Below are positions 26,160 through 34,738 of a stretch of DNA of 64,000 bases, piece by piece. Source of the DNA: an uncultured Acidobacteriia bacterium (lineage in GTDB: Bacteria > Acidobacteriota > Terriglobia > Bryobacterales > Bryobacteraceae); NCBI GenBank assembly GCA_903851195.1, contig CAINNJ010000051.1:1-64000 (forward strand), in the 5' to 3' direction. The notes beneath the pieces were generated by a model that was given only the letters and a program-made list of their open reading frames with translations, was not told the origin of the DNA and searched no databases. How positions within the stretch are numbered: position 1 is the stretch's first letter; the number at the start of each line of letters is the position of its first letter. The translations under genes and the position numbers were made by a program.

Positions 26160-28666
26160 TTTTGAGCTGCCGGAAACGCGGCAGATGCCCCCTGGGTGTT
26201 TTCGAGAATCACCGACAGATTGCCGATATCGTTGACATCGCCCGATACCTGCAGCACCTGCAGGTAAGAAAAAGCCACGAAATTCGTGTTGTAGTAAGGG
26301 CCGAACAACGTGTTCGCATTGTTCAGGTCGAGTTCATTGGCGCCGAGCCGACCGCCCGTGAAGAGGAAGCGCGCCCGGGTTATTTCCCGGGTGTTGGAGA
26401 AGCCGTTGACCTGAACGGTGAAAGCACCGAGACCGACGCCGCCGGATGCCTGCGGGACCAGACACGCGCTTTGTATGACGGGCGGCGCGGGCGCAATCCG
26501 GGTAGTCAGCGTGGGAGGCACGGCAGGCGTTACATCGACGCCGTTCATGCGCACGTTGCTCACGGTAACGGTCAGCGTGCCCGCCGTAAGTCCCGTCTGC
26601 AGTGCCACCTGCGTGGAGGTCTGCGGGGGCGTAATGGTGAACTGGGTCGCGGAAAGCCGGAACACGGGGTCGACCGTGTTGCGATTGGCCGCCACGCTTG
26701 GGTCAAGCGCGAATTGTGGATTCAGAGTGCCGGTCACGGTCGCGGGCGGCGCCTGCGAGAGAGCCACGGTAACGACGTCCTGCTGGTCCAGCTGGATGAT
26801 CGGAGTGGGCACGATGTTGATGACGGGGACCGGCGGCGGCAGCACATTCAGAGTGAAACTGGCGGTGCCGGTTACGGCCACGGCATCCCGCACGGTGACC
26901 TGCACCTGCAGCGGTCCCGTGGCGGGCAGGGTGCCGCTGATGATTCCGTTGGTGTCGATGGTCAGGCCGGCAGCGGAGGCGGTCAGGGACCACGTGAGCG
27001 GCAGCGTGCCGCCGGTGTGGGTGAGGGCGACGGCCGGATACGGTTTTCCGCCGATGCCATCCGGAAGGGACGTGGTGGTGATGGCGGGGCGGGGATTGAT
27101 GGTGAGAGGCAGCGCGGCGGTGCGGACACCGACCGGATTCTCCACCGCCACGCTGACGCGCCCGGGCGTCACGAGGCTCGCGGGGATCACGGCGTTCACG
27201 AGGTTCGAGGTTACCGACAGCGTGGTTGTCACCGCAGTCCCGTTCCAGATCAGCTGGGAAGACGCCGCACACGCCGGCGCGGACGGAATAAACGGGCCGC
27301 CCGCGATGTTCAGAGTGAGAGGCGCTGTCTCCGTGGTTTCTGTGGGGCTGAGCGAGTTCAGAGTTGGTGTGGGAAGAATGTTCAGGTTGACGACATTCGA
27401 GGTAACCGTAAGTCGCGGGTTCAGGACGGCACTGGCGGATGCAGCTTGGGCAGAAGCGGATCGGGGTGACGTTGGGGAGAAGGGGCGAGGGGCGGCGATC
27501 GACAGGGTGGACGAGGCATCGCTGACGCTCACATAGAGGGAGTCGATATTCATCAGATAATTGGCCGTGGCAGTTTGCCGCGGCGTACCGGAATCGGTAA
27601 CGGTAAGCGCTACCGGAATATTCGTGCCCGGTGTGGTGGGAACGCCGGTGATAAGACCCGAAGGACTCATGGTGAGTCCGGCGGGCAGATTGGTAGCGAC
27701 CCAGGAATAAGGCAGAACCCCGCCTGTTGCCGTGGCCTGTACCGGTGTGTAAGTAAAGTCGACGGCGCCCGCGGGCAACCTTGCCGTCGTGACGGTAAGC
27801 GCCGGGTTGATGGTGATGGAGAGGTCGGCTGAGGCGGTCTGTTGCGGCACGGTGGAATCCTGCACGGTGATGGTGGCGGTGGTGACACCGGCAGTGGTTG
27901 GCGTGCCGCTGATGACGCCGGAAGCGGGGTTGATGGTCAGCCCCTGAGGCAGCGTCGAAAGACGCCCTGACTTGAAAAAGGCCAGATCGGACCAGGTGTA
28001 CGGAGTGGTTCCGCCTGTTGCTGTCACGGTGGCGGTATAGGGCACGCCCTGGATGCCGGCGGGCAGGGGCGATGCCGTGGTGATCATCAGCGAGGAGTTG
28101 ATGACGATCGCGAAGAAACCGGTAGCCGCCTGCGGCGGATTGTCGGCGTCCCGCACGGTTATCGCCGCGAAGCTGGTGCCTGGGGTGAGCGGAGTTCCGG
28201 TAATGGTGCCGGTGTTCGGATCGATGGCGAGTCCCGGCGGCAGACCGGTGGCCGACCAGGCGAGCGGGGTTGTTCCACCCGTTGCGCTCACCGTCGCGTT
28301 ATAGGGCACGCCGATGACGCCGGAGCGCAGGGCGGTGGTGGTAATCGACAGGTTGGCGCGGACATCTACAGCGGTTAAGTCGATAACACCAGGCGTGCCC
28401 AGACCGCTTCCTACCAGGGTCACCGACATCTGCGTGGGACTCACGAACCGATAACTCGCCGGAACATTGAGGAACGCGGGGTGGTGCGACTGAATCTGCG
28501 TGGTCGGCGTGAAGCCGACTCCGGTGAGCGTGACATTGACGGTTGCCGGATAGGACACCGAAGCGGATAAGTTACCCGGGCAAACGCCGGTAATCTGGAG
28601 GGGCGTCTGCGGCATGGCGAGCCGCGAGAGCGCGACGAGAAGAGCGCCGGCAGCAAGGACTCTCAT
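26150..28666 (-). CDS. Secreted Ig-repeat (He_PIG/TIG-type) protein
   Basis: An 838-residue secreted protein. The signal peptide starts at an ATG (VLAAGALLVALSRLAMPQ) that overlaps the upstream stop as ATGA; a longer frame upstream reads as basic low-complexity sequence and was rejected. The mature chain begins with an IPT/TIG-like domain, followed by four putative Ig (He_PIG) repeats with the hallmark GVPYNATVSATGGTTPLAW and GLPPGLAIDPNTGTITGTP pattern, separated by two further IPT-like units. The last ~110 residues are less repetitive. Such chains act as extended adhesin or scaffold rods. It is co-transcribed with the caspases. Confidence 0.82.
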   Translation of the reverse strand: MRVLAAGALLVALSRLAMPQTPLQITGVCPGNLSASVSYPATVNVTLTGVGFTPTTQIQSHHPAFLNVPASYRFVSPTQMSVTLVGSGLGTPGVIDLTAVDVRANLSITTTALRSGVIGVPYNATVSATGGTTPLAWSATGLPPGLAIDPNTGTITGTPLTPGTSFAAITVRDADNPPQAATGFFAIVINSSLMITTASPLPAGIQGVPYTATVTATGGTTPYTWSDLAFFKSGRLSTLPQGLTINPASGVISGTPTTAGVTTATITVQDSTVPQQTASADLSITINPALTVTTARLPAGAVDFTYTPVQATATGGVLPYSWVATNLPAGLTMSPSGLITGVPTTPGTNIPVALTVTDSGTPRQTATANYLMNIDSLYVSVSDASSTLSIAAPRPFSPTSPRSASAQAASASAVLNPRLTVTSNVVNLNILPTPTLNSLSPTETTETAPLTLNIAGGPFIPSAPACAASSQLIWNGTAVTTTLSVTSNLVNAVIPASLVTPGRVSVAVENPVGVRTAALPLTINPRPAITTTSLPDGIGGKPYPAVALTHTGGTLPLTWSLTASAAGLTIDTNGIISGTLPATGPLQVQVTVRDAVAVTGTASFTLNVLPPPVPVINIVPTPIIQLDQQDVVTVALSQAPPATVTGTLNPQFALDPSVAANRNTVDPVFRLSATQFTITPPQTSTQVALQTGLTAGTLTVTVSNVRMNGVDVTPAVPPTLTTRIAPAPPVIQSACLVPQASGGVGLGAFTVQVNGFSNTREITRARFLFTGGRLGANELDLNNANTLFGPYYNTNFVAFSYLQVLQVSGDVNDIGNLSVILENTQGASAAFPAAQKCP

Positions 28667-29925
28667 CGGACGAAGTCTCCTTTTCGTGACACCGTTTCCG
28701 GTTCGGGGTCCGCGGGGATAAAGACCAGGCGCGGCGTTGCGGCGTCGCCGTCGAAAACCCAGAGGGGCGCGTCGGGGAGATTGTTCAGCCGGAATCTGGC
28801 CTGCCCGGACATGCGCGCCATCACGTCGGGTTTGCAGGCGCATTTGGCGACCGTGTTGAACATGCCGCCGGTCAGATCGAGTTCCATGACATCGCCTTCG
28901 ACAGAGGCCGCGTAGATCTTTTTGTTCGCGCCGGAGATGCCCAGCGCGGCGATTTGAGGCGTGCCCGCGCCGGGGCCGGCGAGCAGCGTGAGTTCGAGAG
29001 CGGTGGCGCCGGTGTGGGCGCGGAAGATGCCGGTGGAATCGGCAATCAGGGCGTCGTGACTTCCTTCGGGGAAGGCGATTGCGGTGATGTTGGCCAGGTT
29101 GCCGAGTGGGGTGAAGGCGCCGGAGGAATCGGCATAGAAGCCCTGGGAAGCTCGGGAGCCGCCGGGCGCGGCGCCGCCAGTCGGTGGAACCACCCGTTCA
29201 GCCGTGCCTGGCGGCTGAGACCCGAGCGGGTCCTCAAAAGCGCAGGGGCCGCCAGACGCGGCGCCAAATGAGCCAAAAACACCCGCACAGCCGCTATCGG
29301 CGGCCAGGTCCTGCGCGTGTTCATTAGAAGCTCGGGAGCCGCCGGGCGCGGCGCGCGGATTGGCGGCCGTTTTCTGCCGCACGAACAGGGCGACAGCCGC
29401 GCCATCGTCGGACACGGCAAGAGTCTGTATGGAAGATTCGAGGGGCTTCGCGCCGGTCCCCGCCAGCGAGAGGGAGCGAAGGACGCGAGGCTGGTCGGGA
29501 AGACCGCCCAACACCAGCAGCATCCGGTCACGCGGATAAGCCAGCACGGCCGCGGCGCCTGACGGGCTGAGGGCGAGCATGGCGGGGCGCGGCGGGGCGC
29601 CCGCCACGGTCGAGGTCACGCGGCCCGTGGCGCTGGCGAGAAGAGCGACGCTGCCGTCATTACCGTCCACGGCCAGCGTGTAACCGCGCTGCGACGATAC
29701 GGCCGCGAGTTGCAGCGGTCTTCCCGCGTCGAGGGCGGGGCCGACCACGGCCGCGCCCAGGGATCCGAGGATCGGCCGGAGCGCGCGCTGATTCGCGTCA
29801 TAGGCGGTGTCGAACACGGGCGCCTGCGGCGTTTGCGCCATGATTGTTTGAACCAACATGGTTGTGGGAACAAACATCGCGCCGGCGCTGACGGCCAGGA
29901 GTAACGAGAAAATTCTTGTTCGCAT
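28663..29925 (-). CDS. Exported propeller-like protein carrying a repeat-element insertion
   Basis: A 420-residue protein with a signal peptide (SLLLAVSAGAMFVPTTML) and short propeller-like strands (YTLAVDGNDGSVALLASATG, MLALSPSGAAAVLAYPRDRM, IAALGISGANKKIYAASVEG). Between ~residues 190 and 260 it contains a Gly/Pro/Ser-rich stretch in which APGGSRAS occurs twice, sixty residues apart. At DNA level this is a 27-base direct repeat 180 bases apart, which looks like an in-frame insertion that split an older propeller blade. Function unknown. It overlaps the Ig-repeat gene by four bases and follows the 190-residue Ig-like protein by 21 bases. Confidence 0.68.
   Translation of the reverse strand: MRTRIFSLLLAVSAGAMFVPTTMLVQTIMAQTPQAPVFDTAYDANQRALRPILGSLGAAVVGPALDAGRPLQLAAVSSQRGYTLAVDGNDGSVALLASATGRVTSTVAGAPPRPAMLALSPSGAAAVLAYPRDRMLLVLGGLPDQPRVLRSLSLAGTGAKPLESSIQTLAVSDDGAAVALFVRQKTAANPRAAPGGSRASNEHAQDLAADSGCAGVFGSFGAASGGPCAFEDPLGSQPPGTAERVVPPTGGAAPGGSRASQGFYADSSGAFTPLGNLANITAIAFPEGSHDALIADSTGIFRAHTGATALELTLLAGPGAGTPQIAALGISGANKKIYAASVEGDVMELDLTGGMFNTVAKCACKPDVMARMSGQARFRLNNLPDAPLWVFDGDAATPRLVFIPADPEPETVSRKGDFVR
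29147..29353. repeat. In-frame repeat element bounded by 27-base direct repeats
   Basis: Copies at 29147-29173 and 29327-29353 are identical over 27 bases (beginning GAAGCTCGGGAGCCGCCGGG) and exactly 180 bases apart. The DNA between them has palindromic parts: GCCGCCAG at 29173-29180 pairs with CTGGCGGC at 29208-29215, and TGAGACCC at 29216-29223 pairs with GGGTCCTCA at 29228-29236 with one bulge. It carries no gene of its own and stays open in the host frame. It resembles a short palindromic mobile repeat rather than a transposon. Confidence 0.65.
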
Positions 29926-29946
29926 GATGCCAATCGCCCTTTCCGT

Positions 29947-30516
29947 TTACGGCCGGGGAGTCACGGTGCCGGCCCCCAGCGATACGGTGGTTCGCCGGTC
30001 ATTCTTCGTCACGCCATACGCCACCGCCCCGGCGACCGCGAGGACGCTACCGATAAGGAGAGCGCGGTGCGGAACGGAGAGCACCGAACGCGTGACGTTG
30101 GTCTGGTGGATGCGCGCGGTGGCCCGCATGCCCATGTAGGAGGCGGTGACGGTCACCTCGAACGGGCCGCTCTGCGTGCCGCGATGATAAAGACGGGCGC
30201 GCGCCACGCCGTTCTCGTCCGTCATCGCGGTAACGGCCGACAGGCCGCCGGCGAAGGTGCCATAGCCCGGGGGAATTTCAAAGAAGACCGTGGCGTTGCG
30301 GACCCGATTGCCATTCCGATCCTGCACTCCCACGATGAATTCGTCGTTCCTGGGGTAATCGGAAACAACCTGATACCCCTCGCCCCCTTGCACCACGATT
30401 TCGATGGTGGACGCCTGGGCGCTGCCCGGAGTCTGCAGACATTGCAGGGTCAGCAGCCAGGCGAGCAGCGCCGAACACACGGGACGCGCTCGCGATATCA
30501 GCTTCAGGAAAGCCAT
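29947..30516 (-). CDS. Exported Ig-like single-domain protein with C-terminal membrane segment
   Basis: About 190 residues from the ATG at 30516, chosen because AGAAAGG lies 11 bases upstream and a signal peptide follows (VCSALLAWLLTLQCLQTPGSA). Residues ~45-125 form an invasin-like Ig domain (EFIVGVQDRNGNRVRNATVF, GVARARLYHRG, FEVTVTASYMG). A hydrophobic helix near the C-terminus (ALLIGSVLAVAGAVAYGV) could anchor it in the inner membrane. Second gene of the caspase operon, 93 bases after the WD40-caspase gene. A small inverted repeat CTTAG-TGG-CTAAG (30557-30569) lies in that gap. Confidence 0.7.
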   Translation of the reverse strand: MAFLKLISRARPVCSALLAWLLTLQCLQTPGSAQASTIEIVVQGGEGYQVVSDYPRNDEFIVGVQDRNGNRVRNATVFFEIPPGYGTFAGGLSAVTAMTDENGVARARLYHRGTQSGPFEVTVTASYMGMRATARIHQTNVTRSVLSVPHRALLIGSVLAVAGAVAYGVTKNDRRTTVSLGAGTVTPRP

Positions 30517-30609
30517 TCCGGTTTCACCTTTCTCCCTCGATAACGGCCGCACAGTTCTTAGTGGCTAAGCCGTCGCGAGCATTTCGTGTAAGTTCATCGG
30601 TTCTGTTAC

Positions 30610-33555
30610 CTATCGGACAACCGCAAAGAGCGGAAACGGGAGAGTATCTTTCGGCTCGCTGAAGTTTTCCGCATGTTGCTTTTCTCCGGTCAGTTCAGCG
30701 ACACGGCGGGTCACCCATCTGCCCAGTTCGTCGGAAGTAATCACGCCGTCTTTCGCGGCCTTGCCGCCGATTCCTTCAATCAGCGCCTTGGTGAACGCGC
30801 CATGCTGCCATGCGGGATCTTCAATGGAAGACTCGGTTCCTTTGGAAGCCGTGAAGTAAGTGATACCGGTCATCTCATCCCTGGTGTTCTTGATTACTTC
30901 CGTGAAATCCGGCACCAGGCTGCGGACGCCGCGGGCGCCCGAAACCGCCCCGGCGTGGCAGGTGTCGACCATCAGGACCGAACGTCCCGCGCCGGCCCGC
31001 AGAGGCGTCAGAAGCTGCGACCATGTAACTCCGTCATCCGCGCTGTCAATCGACTTGCAGTCGTAGCTGCAGAAAAAGTAACTCCGGCTGTCGCCCAGTT
31101 CCAGGCCGCCGTGGCCCGCCAGAAAAAGAATGCGCGTGTCGTTCTGAGTCCCGCTGGTGCCGAGCCAGCGCAGCGCCGCCAGGATCTCTTTCCGTTTAGC
31201 GCGCTCATTTGGCAGCAGCCGGGTCTGCACCTCGCGGAAGAATTTGCCGTTCGCCTGCTGGCGGACCAGCCGCTCCAGTTCTTCGGCATCCTTATCCGCG
31301 TAATGAAGCTGCAGGGCGGAATCGGAGTAAGTGGAGATGCCGATCGAGAGAAAATAGAGATCGCCGGCCGGCGGCGGCTCGCCCATATCCGAAGTCAGTT
31401 GCAGGACAACGGTGTCGGACGTCGCTTTCCCGTTGCCCGCATCGACTGTCAGCACCTGCGTCTTTTTTGTAAGCGGAATTTTGACGTCGAAATCCTGCCG
31501 CATCAACCCGGGCGTGTATTCCCGGAAAGGATGCCCGTCGAGTGAAATCCGGACCAGCGAGACGGGCAGGGAGCCGGTGGAAATCACCGTGCCTTTCACG
31601 GAGACCGAAGTGTCGTGGATTACGGCGTTGTTAGTCGGAAACGCGACGTAAATCTCGGGGGGGCGCGCGGCGGCCACGTCGGCGGGTTTGGCGACTTCCT
31701 GCAGGGAGGCGCCTCCGCCCTTGTGACTGTTGGCGGCACGCAGGGCGGTGGTGATATCCGCGGTCTTCAGATTCTCTTCGAGGACATCGGGCCGGTAAAA
31801 GGTTTTCTGGAAGCGGGACACGCTGTAGTATTTGGCCAGTTCTTTATTACCGCCATTGACCTGCCAGCCCACATACTTATCGCCGTTCAGACTCGATGCG
31901 TAATAGCCCTGCGGTGTCCACGCAACCCACTCCTGGTTATCTCCAAGGAAGAAACAAAGCAGGCTCCTGCCGGACGCCAGATCCCAGACGCGCACCGTCT
32001 GGTCGTCGGAACCGCTGACCAGATTGCGGCCGTCGGGCGAGACGGAGACGGCCCAGACATTTCCGGTGTGCCCGATCAGATCCATCACCTTGCGTCCGTT
32101 GTCAGCGGAATAAACCGCGGCGACGCCACCCAGAGCGCCACTAACGACGTAACGGCCATCCGGAGTCAGCGTGTAACTCAGGTGCCGGAAACCGGTGGTT
32201 CGGTCAAGAGCGATCTCGGTGACCTTGCCGCCGGGCTTCAGAATGCGCAGGACGGCGCCGCCGCGATCGGTCGACAGTTCCAGACCGGGCATCCGAACGA
32301 TTGCCGGAAAGGCGTCGAACTGCGTAAGACCCATGTTCAGACCGACGTGATAAAAGTCTTTGTCGGTTTTCAGGCGGATTTGATATTTGAGCGGACCGCG
32401 GTTGTTGGGCACCGATTGCGCGGAGCGTTCCGTGCCGAAGGCGACCGCCCTTCCGTCGCGCGAGAAGACCGCGCTCCAGACGGCGGATCCGGCGCCCGAC
32501 AGTTTGCGGAGCATGGCGCCGGTCGCGACATCCCAGAGGTAAATTTCGTTCGAATCTCCGCCGGATGTCGCGGCTGTCCTGCCATCGGGAGAGATGGCGT
32601 TGGCGGTGATCGGCGCGCTGTGCCGGTCGAAGCTGACCAGCGGCGCTCCCGAGGGGAATGCGAGGACCTTCGCGACAGGACCCTGATTGCGCAGGGACGT
32701 CACTAACAGGCCGCTTCCATCGGGAAGAAACGACAGGTTGGAAGGATAAGTGGCGGGGGATTCGGCGCCGGGGAAGGAAGTTACCGGCGAGGTAGTGCCC
32801 GCATCCCAAACCCTGACCAGAGCGTTGTCATCCACGGCGGCAAGGTAACGGCTGTCCGGCGAGAACTTCACGGAGACAACGGCGACCGCGGAGGCCGGCA
32901 AATCCCGCGCGACCCGTTTTTGCTGCACGTTCCAGAGGTGAGTCACGCCGTCCGCGCCGCCCCAGGCGAGCCATTTCCCGTCTTTCGAGTAAGTGATGCT
33001 GTTGACCTGGATTTTCCCGCCGATGTTACTCACGATTCGTCCGGAACCGACATCCCAGATACGAACGCCGCCATCGGCGCTTCCGGAAGCGAGGAAACGG
33101 TTGTCGGCCGAGAAGGCGAGGCACAGCGTCACGTTCACGGAACCGAGCAGCACGGCGGAGATTTCACCCGACGGAAGAGAATGGAGCCGGATAGCTCCGG
33201 TATCGCCGGGCATCCAGCCGCCCGTGGCCATCATGCGACCATCCGGGGAAACAGCCAGAGCGATGATCTTTCCCTGCTGTCCCGGCGCGATCTCGCCGCG
33301 GATTGTCTGTTCCACGCGTCCCGTCCGCGTGTCCCAGATCCGGATCACCTTATCCTCGCCCCCGCTGATGAGAAGTCCGCCGTCGTTTAAGAAAGCAAGG
33401 CGGGTAATTCGCGCGGTATGTCCGCCGTTGTCGATCACGAGTAACGGATCGTCGCCGAAACAGGGGACCGCAAGAAACAGCAGCCACGGCCCGGCCAAAA
33501 GCGCGGCTTTCAGGACGTTGTTACATCGAAATGGCATATAACTTACAAATGACAT
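30610..33555 (-). CDS. Exported WD40-repeat caspase-family protease
   Basis: A 981-residue protein, first gene of the caspase operon. The signal peptide (ALLAGPWLLFLAVPCFG) directs it out of the cytoplasm; an ATG at 33537 is an alternative start. Residues ~40-540 hold WD40 repeats (units such as GEDKVIRIWDTRTGRVEQTI and SGSDDQTVRVWDLASGRSLL). A bridging region contains VAWTPQGYYASSLNGDKYVG and an Ig-like segment (~645-725). Residues ~735-960 are a caspase p20-like domain with the dyad His815 in ILFLAGHGG and Cys866 in LMVDTCHAGA. WD40-caspase fusions are known in multicellular or complex bacteria and are usually thought of as sensors joined to a death or regulatory protease. The trigger and substrates are unknown. 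Confidence 0.9.
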   Translation of the reverse strand: MSFVSYMPFRCNNVLKAALLAGPWLLFLAVPCFGDDPLLVIDNGGHTARITRLAFLNDGGLLISGGEDKVIRIWDTRTGRVEQTIRGEIAPGQQGKIIALAVSPDGRMMATGGWMPGDTGAIRLHSLPSGEISAVLLGSVNVTLCLAFSADNRFLASGSADGGVRIWDVGSGRIVSNIGGKIQVNSITYSKDGKWLAWGGADGVTHLWNVQQKRVARDLPASAVAVVSVKFSPDSRYLAAVDDNALVRVWDAGTTSPVTSFPGAESPATYPSNLSFLPDGSGLLVTSLRNQGPVAKVLAFPSGAPLVSFDRHSAPITANAISPDGRTAATSGGDSNEIYLWDVATGAMLRKLSGAGSAVWSAVFSRDGRAVAFGTERSAQSVPNNRGPLKYQIRLKTDKDFYHVGLNMGLTQFDAFPAIVRMPGLELSTDRGGAVLRILKPGGKVTEIALDRTTGFRHLSYTLTPDGRYVVSGALGGVAAVYSADNGRKVMDLIGHTGNVWAVSVSPDGRNLVSGSDDQTVRVWDLASGRSLLCFFLGDNQEWVAWTPQGYYASSLNGDKYVGWQVNGGNKELAKYYSVSRFQKTFYRPDVLEENLKTADITTALRAANSHKGGGASLQEVAKPADVAAARPPEIYVAFPTNNAVIHDTSVSVKGTVISTGSLPVSLVRISLDGHPFREYTPGLMRQDFDVKIPLTKKTQVLTVDAGNGKATSDTVVLQLTSDMGEPPPAGDLYFLSIGISTYSDSALQLHYADKDAEELERLVRQQANGKFFREVQTRLLPNERAKRKEILAALRWLGTSGTQNDTRILFLAGHGGLELGDSRSYFFCSYDCKSIDSADDGVTWSQLLTPLRAGAGRSVLMVDTCHAGAVSGARGVRSLVPDFTEVIKNTRDEMTGITYFTASKGTESSIEDPAWQHGAFTKALIEGIGGKAAKDGVITSDELGRWVTRRVAELTGEKQHAENFSEPKDTLPFPLFAVVR

Positions 33556-33586
33556 CGGCGTATCTTACCGGGTTTATTGTGGATCG

Positions 33587-33615
33587 ACTATATAGCACGA
33601 TGCCGTAATTAGCAA
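33587..33615 (-). promoter_or_regulatory. Candidate promoter of the caspase operon
   Basis: On the minus strand TTGCTA (33615-33610) and TATAGT (33592-33587) are spaced by 17 bases, a good sigma-70-like pair, about 30 bases before the ATG of the WD40-caspase gene. The -35 is part of CTTGCTAA, an octamer that also covers the -35 of the divergent CIS promoter. Confidence 0.6.
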
Positions 33616-33641
33616 GAGTTTTTCAGAGTCAGCGAACCCCG

Positions 33642-33827
33642 TTACAGAATTTTCGCGAGAGTAAGCACAGCCAGGATCATCAGGAGCAGGCCGATGACGA
33701 TCTCGGAAACCTTAATTTCCGTTTTCGATGCGGGACGCACGATCTGCACGATGCCGAATTCGAAGATCCCGTCGAGCACCACGACCAGACCGAAGAGCAG
33801 GCCGAAAATTGCCAGTCCGTTTCTCAT
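33642..33827 (-). CDS. Small two-helix membrane protein
   Basis: A 61-residue protein made of two hydrophobic helices (LAIFGLLFGLVVVLDGIFEF and VIGLLLMILAVLTLAKIL) joined by a charged hairpin (RPASKTEIKVSE). GGGAG lies 10 bases before its ATG. It lies between the two divergent operons on the same strand as the caspases but upstream of their promoter, so it is probably transcribed separately or by read-through. Function unknown; small paired-helix proteins often regulate larger membrane complexes. Confidence 0.6.
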   Translation of the reverse strand: MRNGLAIFGLLFGLVVVLDGIFEFGIVQIVRPASKTEIKVSEIVIGLLLMILAVLTLAKIL

Positions 33828-33996
33828 TTTGTTATTCTCCCGGAGTTACCGGAATAATTTCCGGCCTCCACGAAGAAATGACTTTCGGCTTCAAAACGTT
33901 ACAGTTTCCGGACGCCGCGTGAGGAGCTGCGAATGTAAGTCGAAGCGGCTATGTGAACGAGAATACAATTCGTCTTTCTAAGTGAATCCGCCCGGC

Positions 33997-34024
33997 TTGC
34001 TAAGTTTTCTAACCGTGGTATAAA
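33997..34024 (+). promoter_or_regulatory. Candidate promoter of the CIS operon, possibly leaderless
   Basis: TTGCTA (33997-34002) and TATAAA (34019-34024) are 16 bases apart. The ATG of the first CIS gene follows the -10 by only nine bases and no ribosome site is present, so the transcript may begin at or just before the start codon. The -35 lies in CTTGCTAA, shared with the caspase promoter. Confidence 0.58.
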
Positions 34025-34033
34025 AACGTTTGC

Positions 34034-34738
34034 ATGATTCCGAAAATCGATCAGCGACTGCGGGACTGGGCGGCGCGGATCATTCCCGGAATGCCCGTAT
34101 CCCTGAGTTTTCCGGTTACTCCGCCGACCGGCAACGGCATCGCGATCTGTCTGTGTGACCTTTCCGGCGATCCGCCGCCGCGCGGCCCGAAGCGGCCTCC
34201 GCTGCAGATCCTGCTGCGGTATCTGGTGACGGCATGGGCCGAGGATGTGACGCAGGCTCATGAGTGTATCTTCCGGCTGATGTTCTCCGCGCTGGAAAAC
34301 GCGGAGTTCGACGTGGAGCGGGAAGCGGTCCCGTTGGCGCTCTGGCAGGCGCACGGCATCGCGCCGCGGCCGGCGTTCTTGTTGCGCGTGCCCTTGCGGC
34401 AGGAACAACCCGAGCCCGAAACCAGGATAGTGACGAAGCCTCTTGTTGTATCGCACTCGGGCATGCGGATTGTGGAAGGCACGGTGGTTGGACCCGGCGA
34501 TGTTCCGCTGATGGACGCGCTGGTGGAAGCGCCGTTGTTCAACCTGGTCACAAGGACCGATTCCAGGGGCCGGTTTCGCTTCCCTGCCCTGCCCGCGCAA
34601 CAGGCCGCGCATGCCCTTCGCGTGACGGTCAAAGGGCGTGAATTGCACGTCAACACCGAAAACAGCGCCGCCGGCGAAACCGGCGGTCTGCTGATTCGCT
34701 TTCATGCGGAGGATCGCAACTTATGCCCACTTACCTGA
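34034..34738 (+). CDS. DUF4255 / Pvc16-like CIS terminator protein with extra C-terminal domain
   Basis: A 234-residue protein. Residues 1-~125 match the DUF4255 (Pvc16_N) pattern of tail-terminator proteins that cap the sheath-tube of extracellular CIS (LQILLRYLVTAWAEDVTQAH, AFLLRVPL). Residues ~140-225 add a carboxypeptidase-regulatory-like beta-sandwich (MRIVEGTVVGPGDVPLMDAL, LVTRTDSRGRFRFP), a domain usually found on secreted proteins. This could project from the distal cap. It is the first gene of the operon, overlapping the sheath gene by 16 bases. In Photorhabdus- and Serratia-type clusters the terminator gene is last, so this order differs. Confidence 0.85.
   Translation: MIPKIDQRLRDWAARIIPGMPVSLSFPVTPPTGNGIAICLCDLSGDPPPRGPKRPPLQILLRYLVTAWAEDVTQAHECIFRLMFSALENAEFDVEREAVPLALWQAHGIAPRPAFLLRVPLRQEQPEPETRIVTKPLVVSHSGMRIVEGTVVGPGDVPLMDALVEAPLFNLVTRTDSRGRFRFPALPAQQAAHALRVTVKGRELHVNTENSAAGETGGLLIRFHAEDRNLCPLT

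Noticed and set aside
28667-28843. N-terminal extension of the Ig-repeat protein
   Set aside because: The extension is Arg-rich and lies inside the previous gene. The ATG at 28666 starts a proper signal peptide and overlaps the previous stop.
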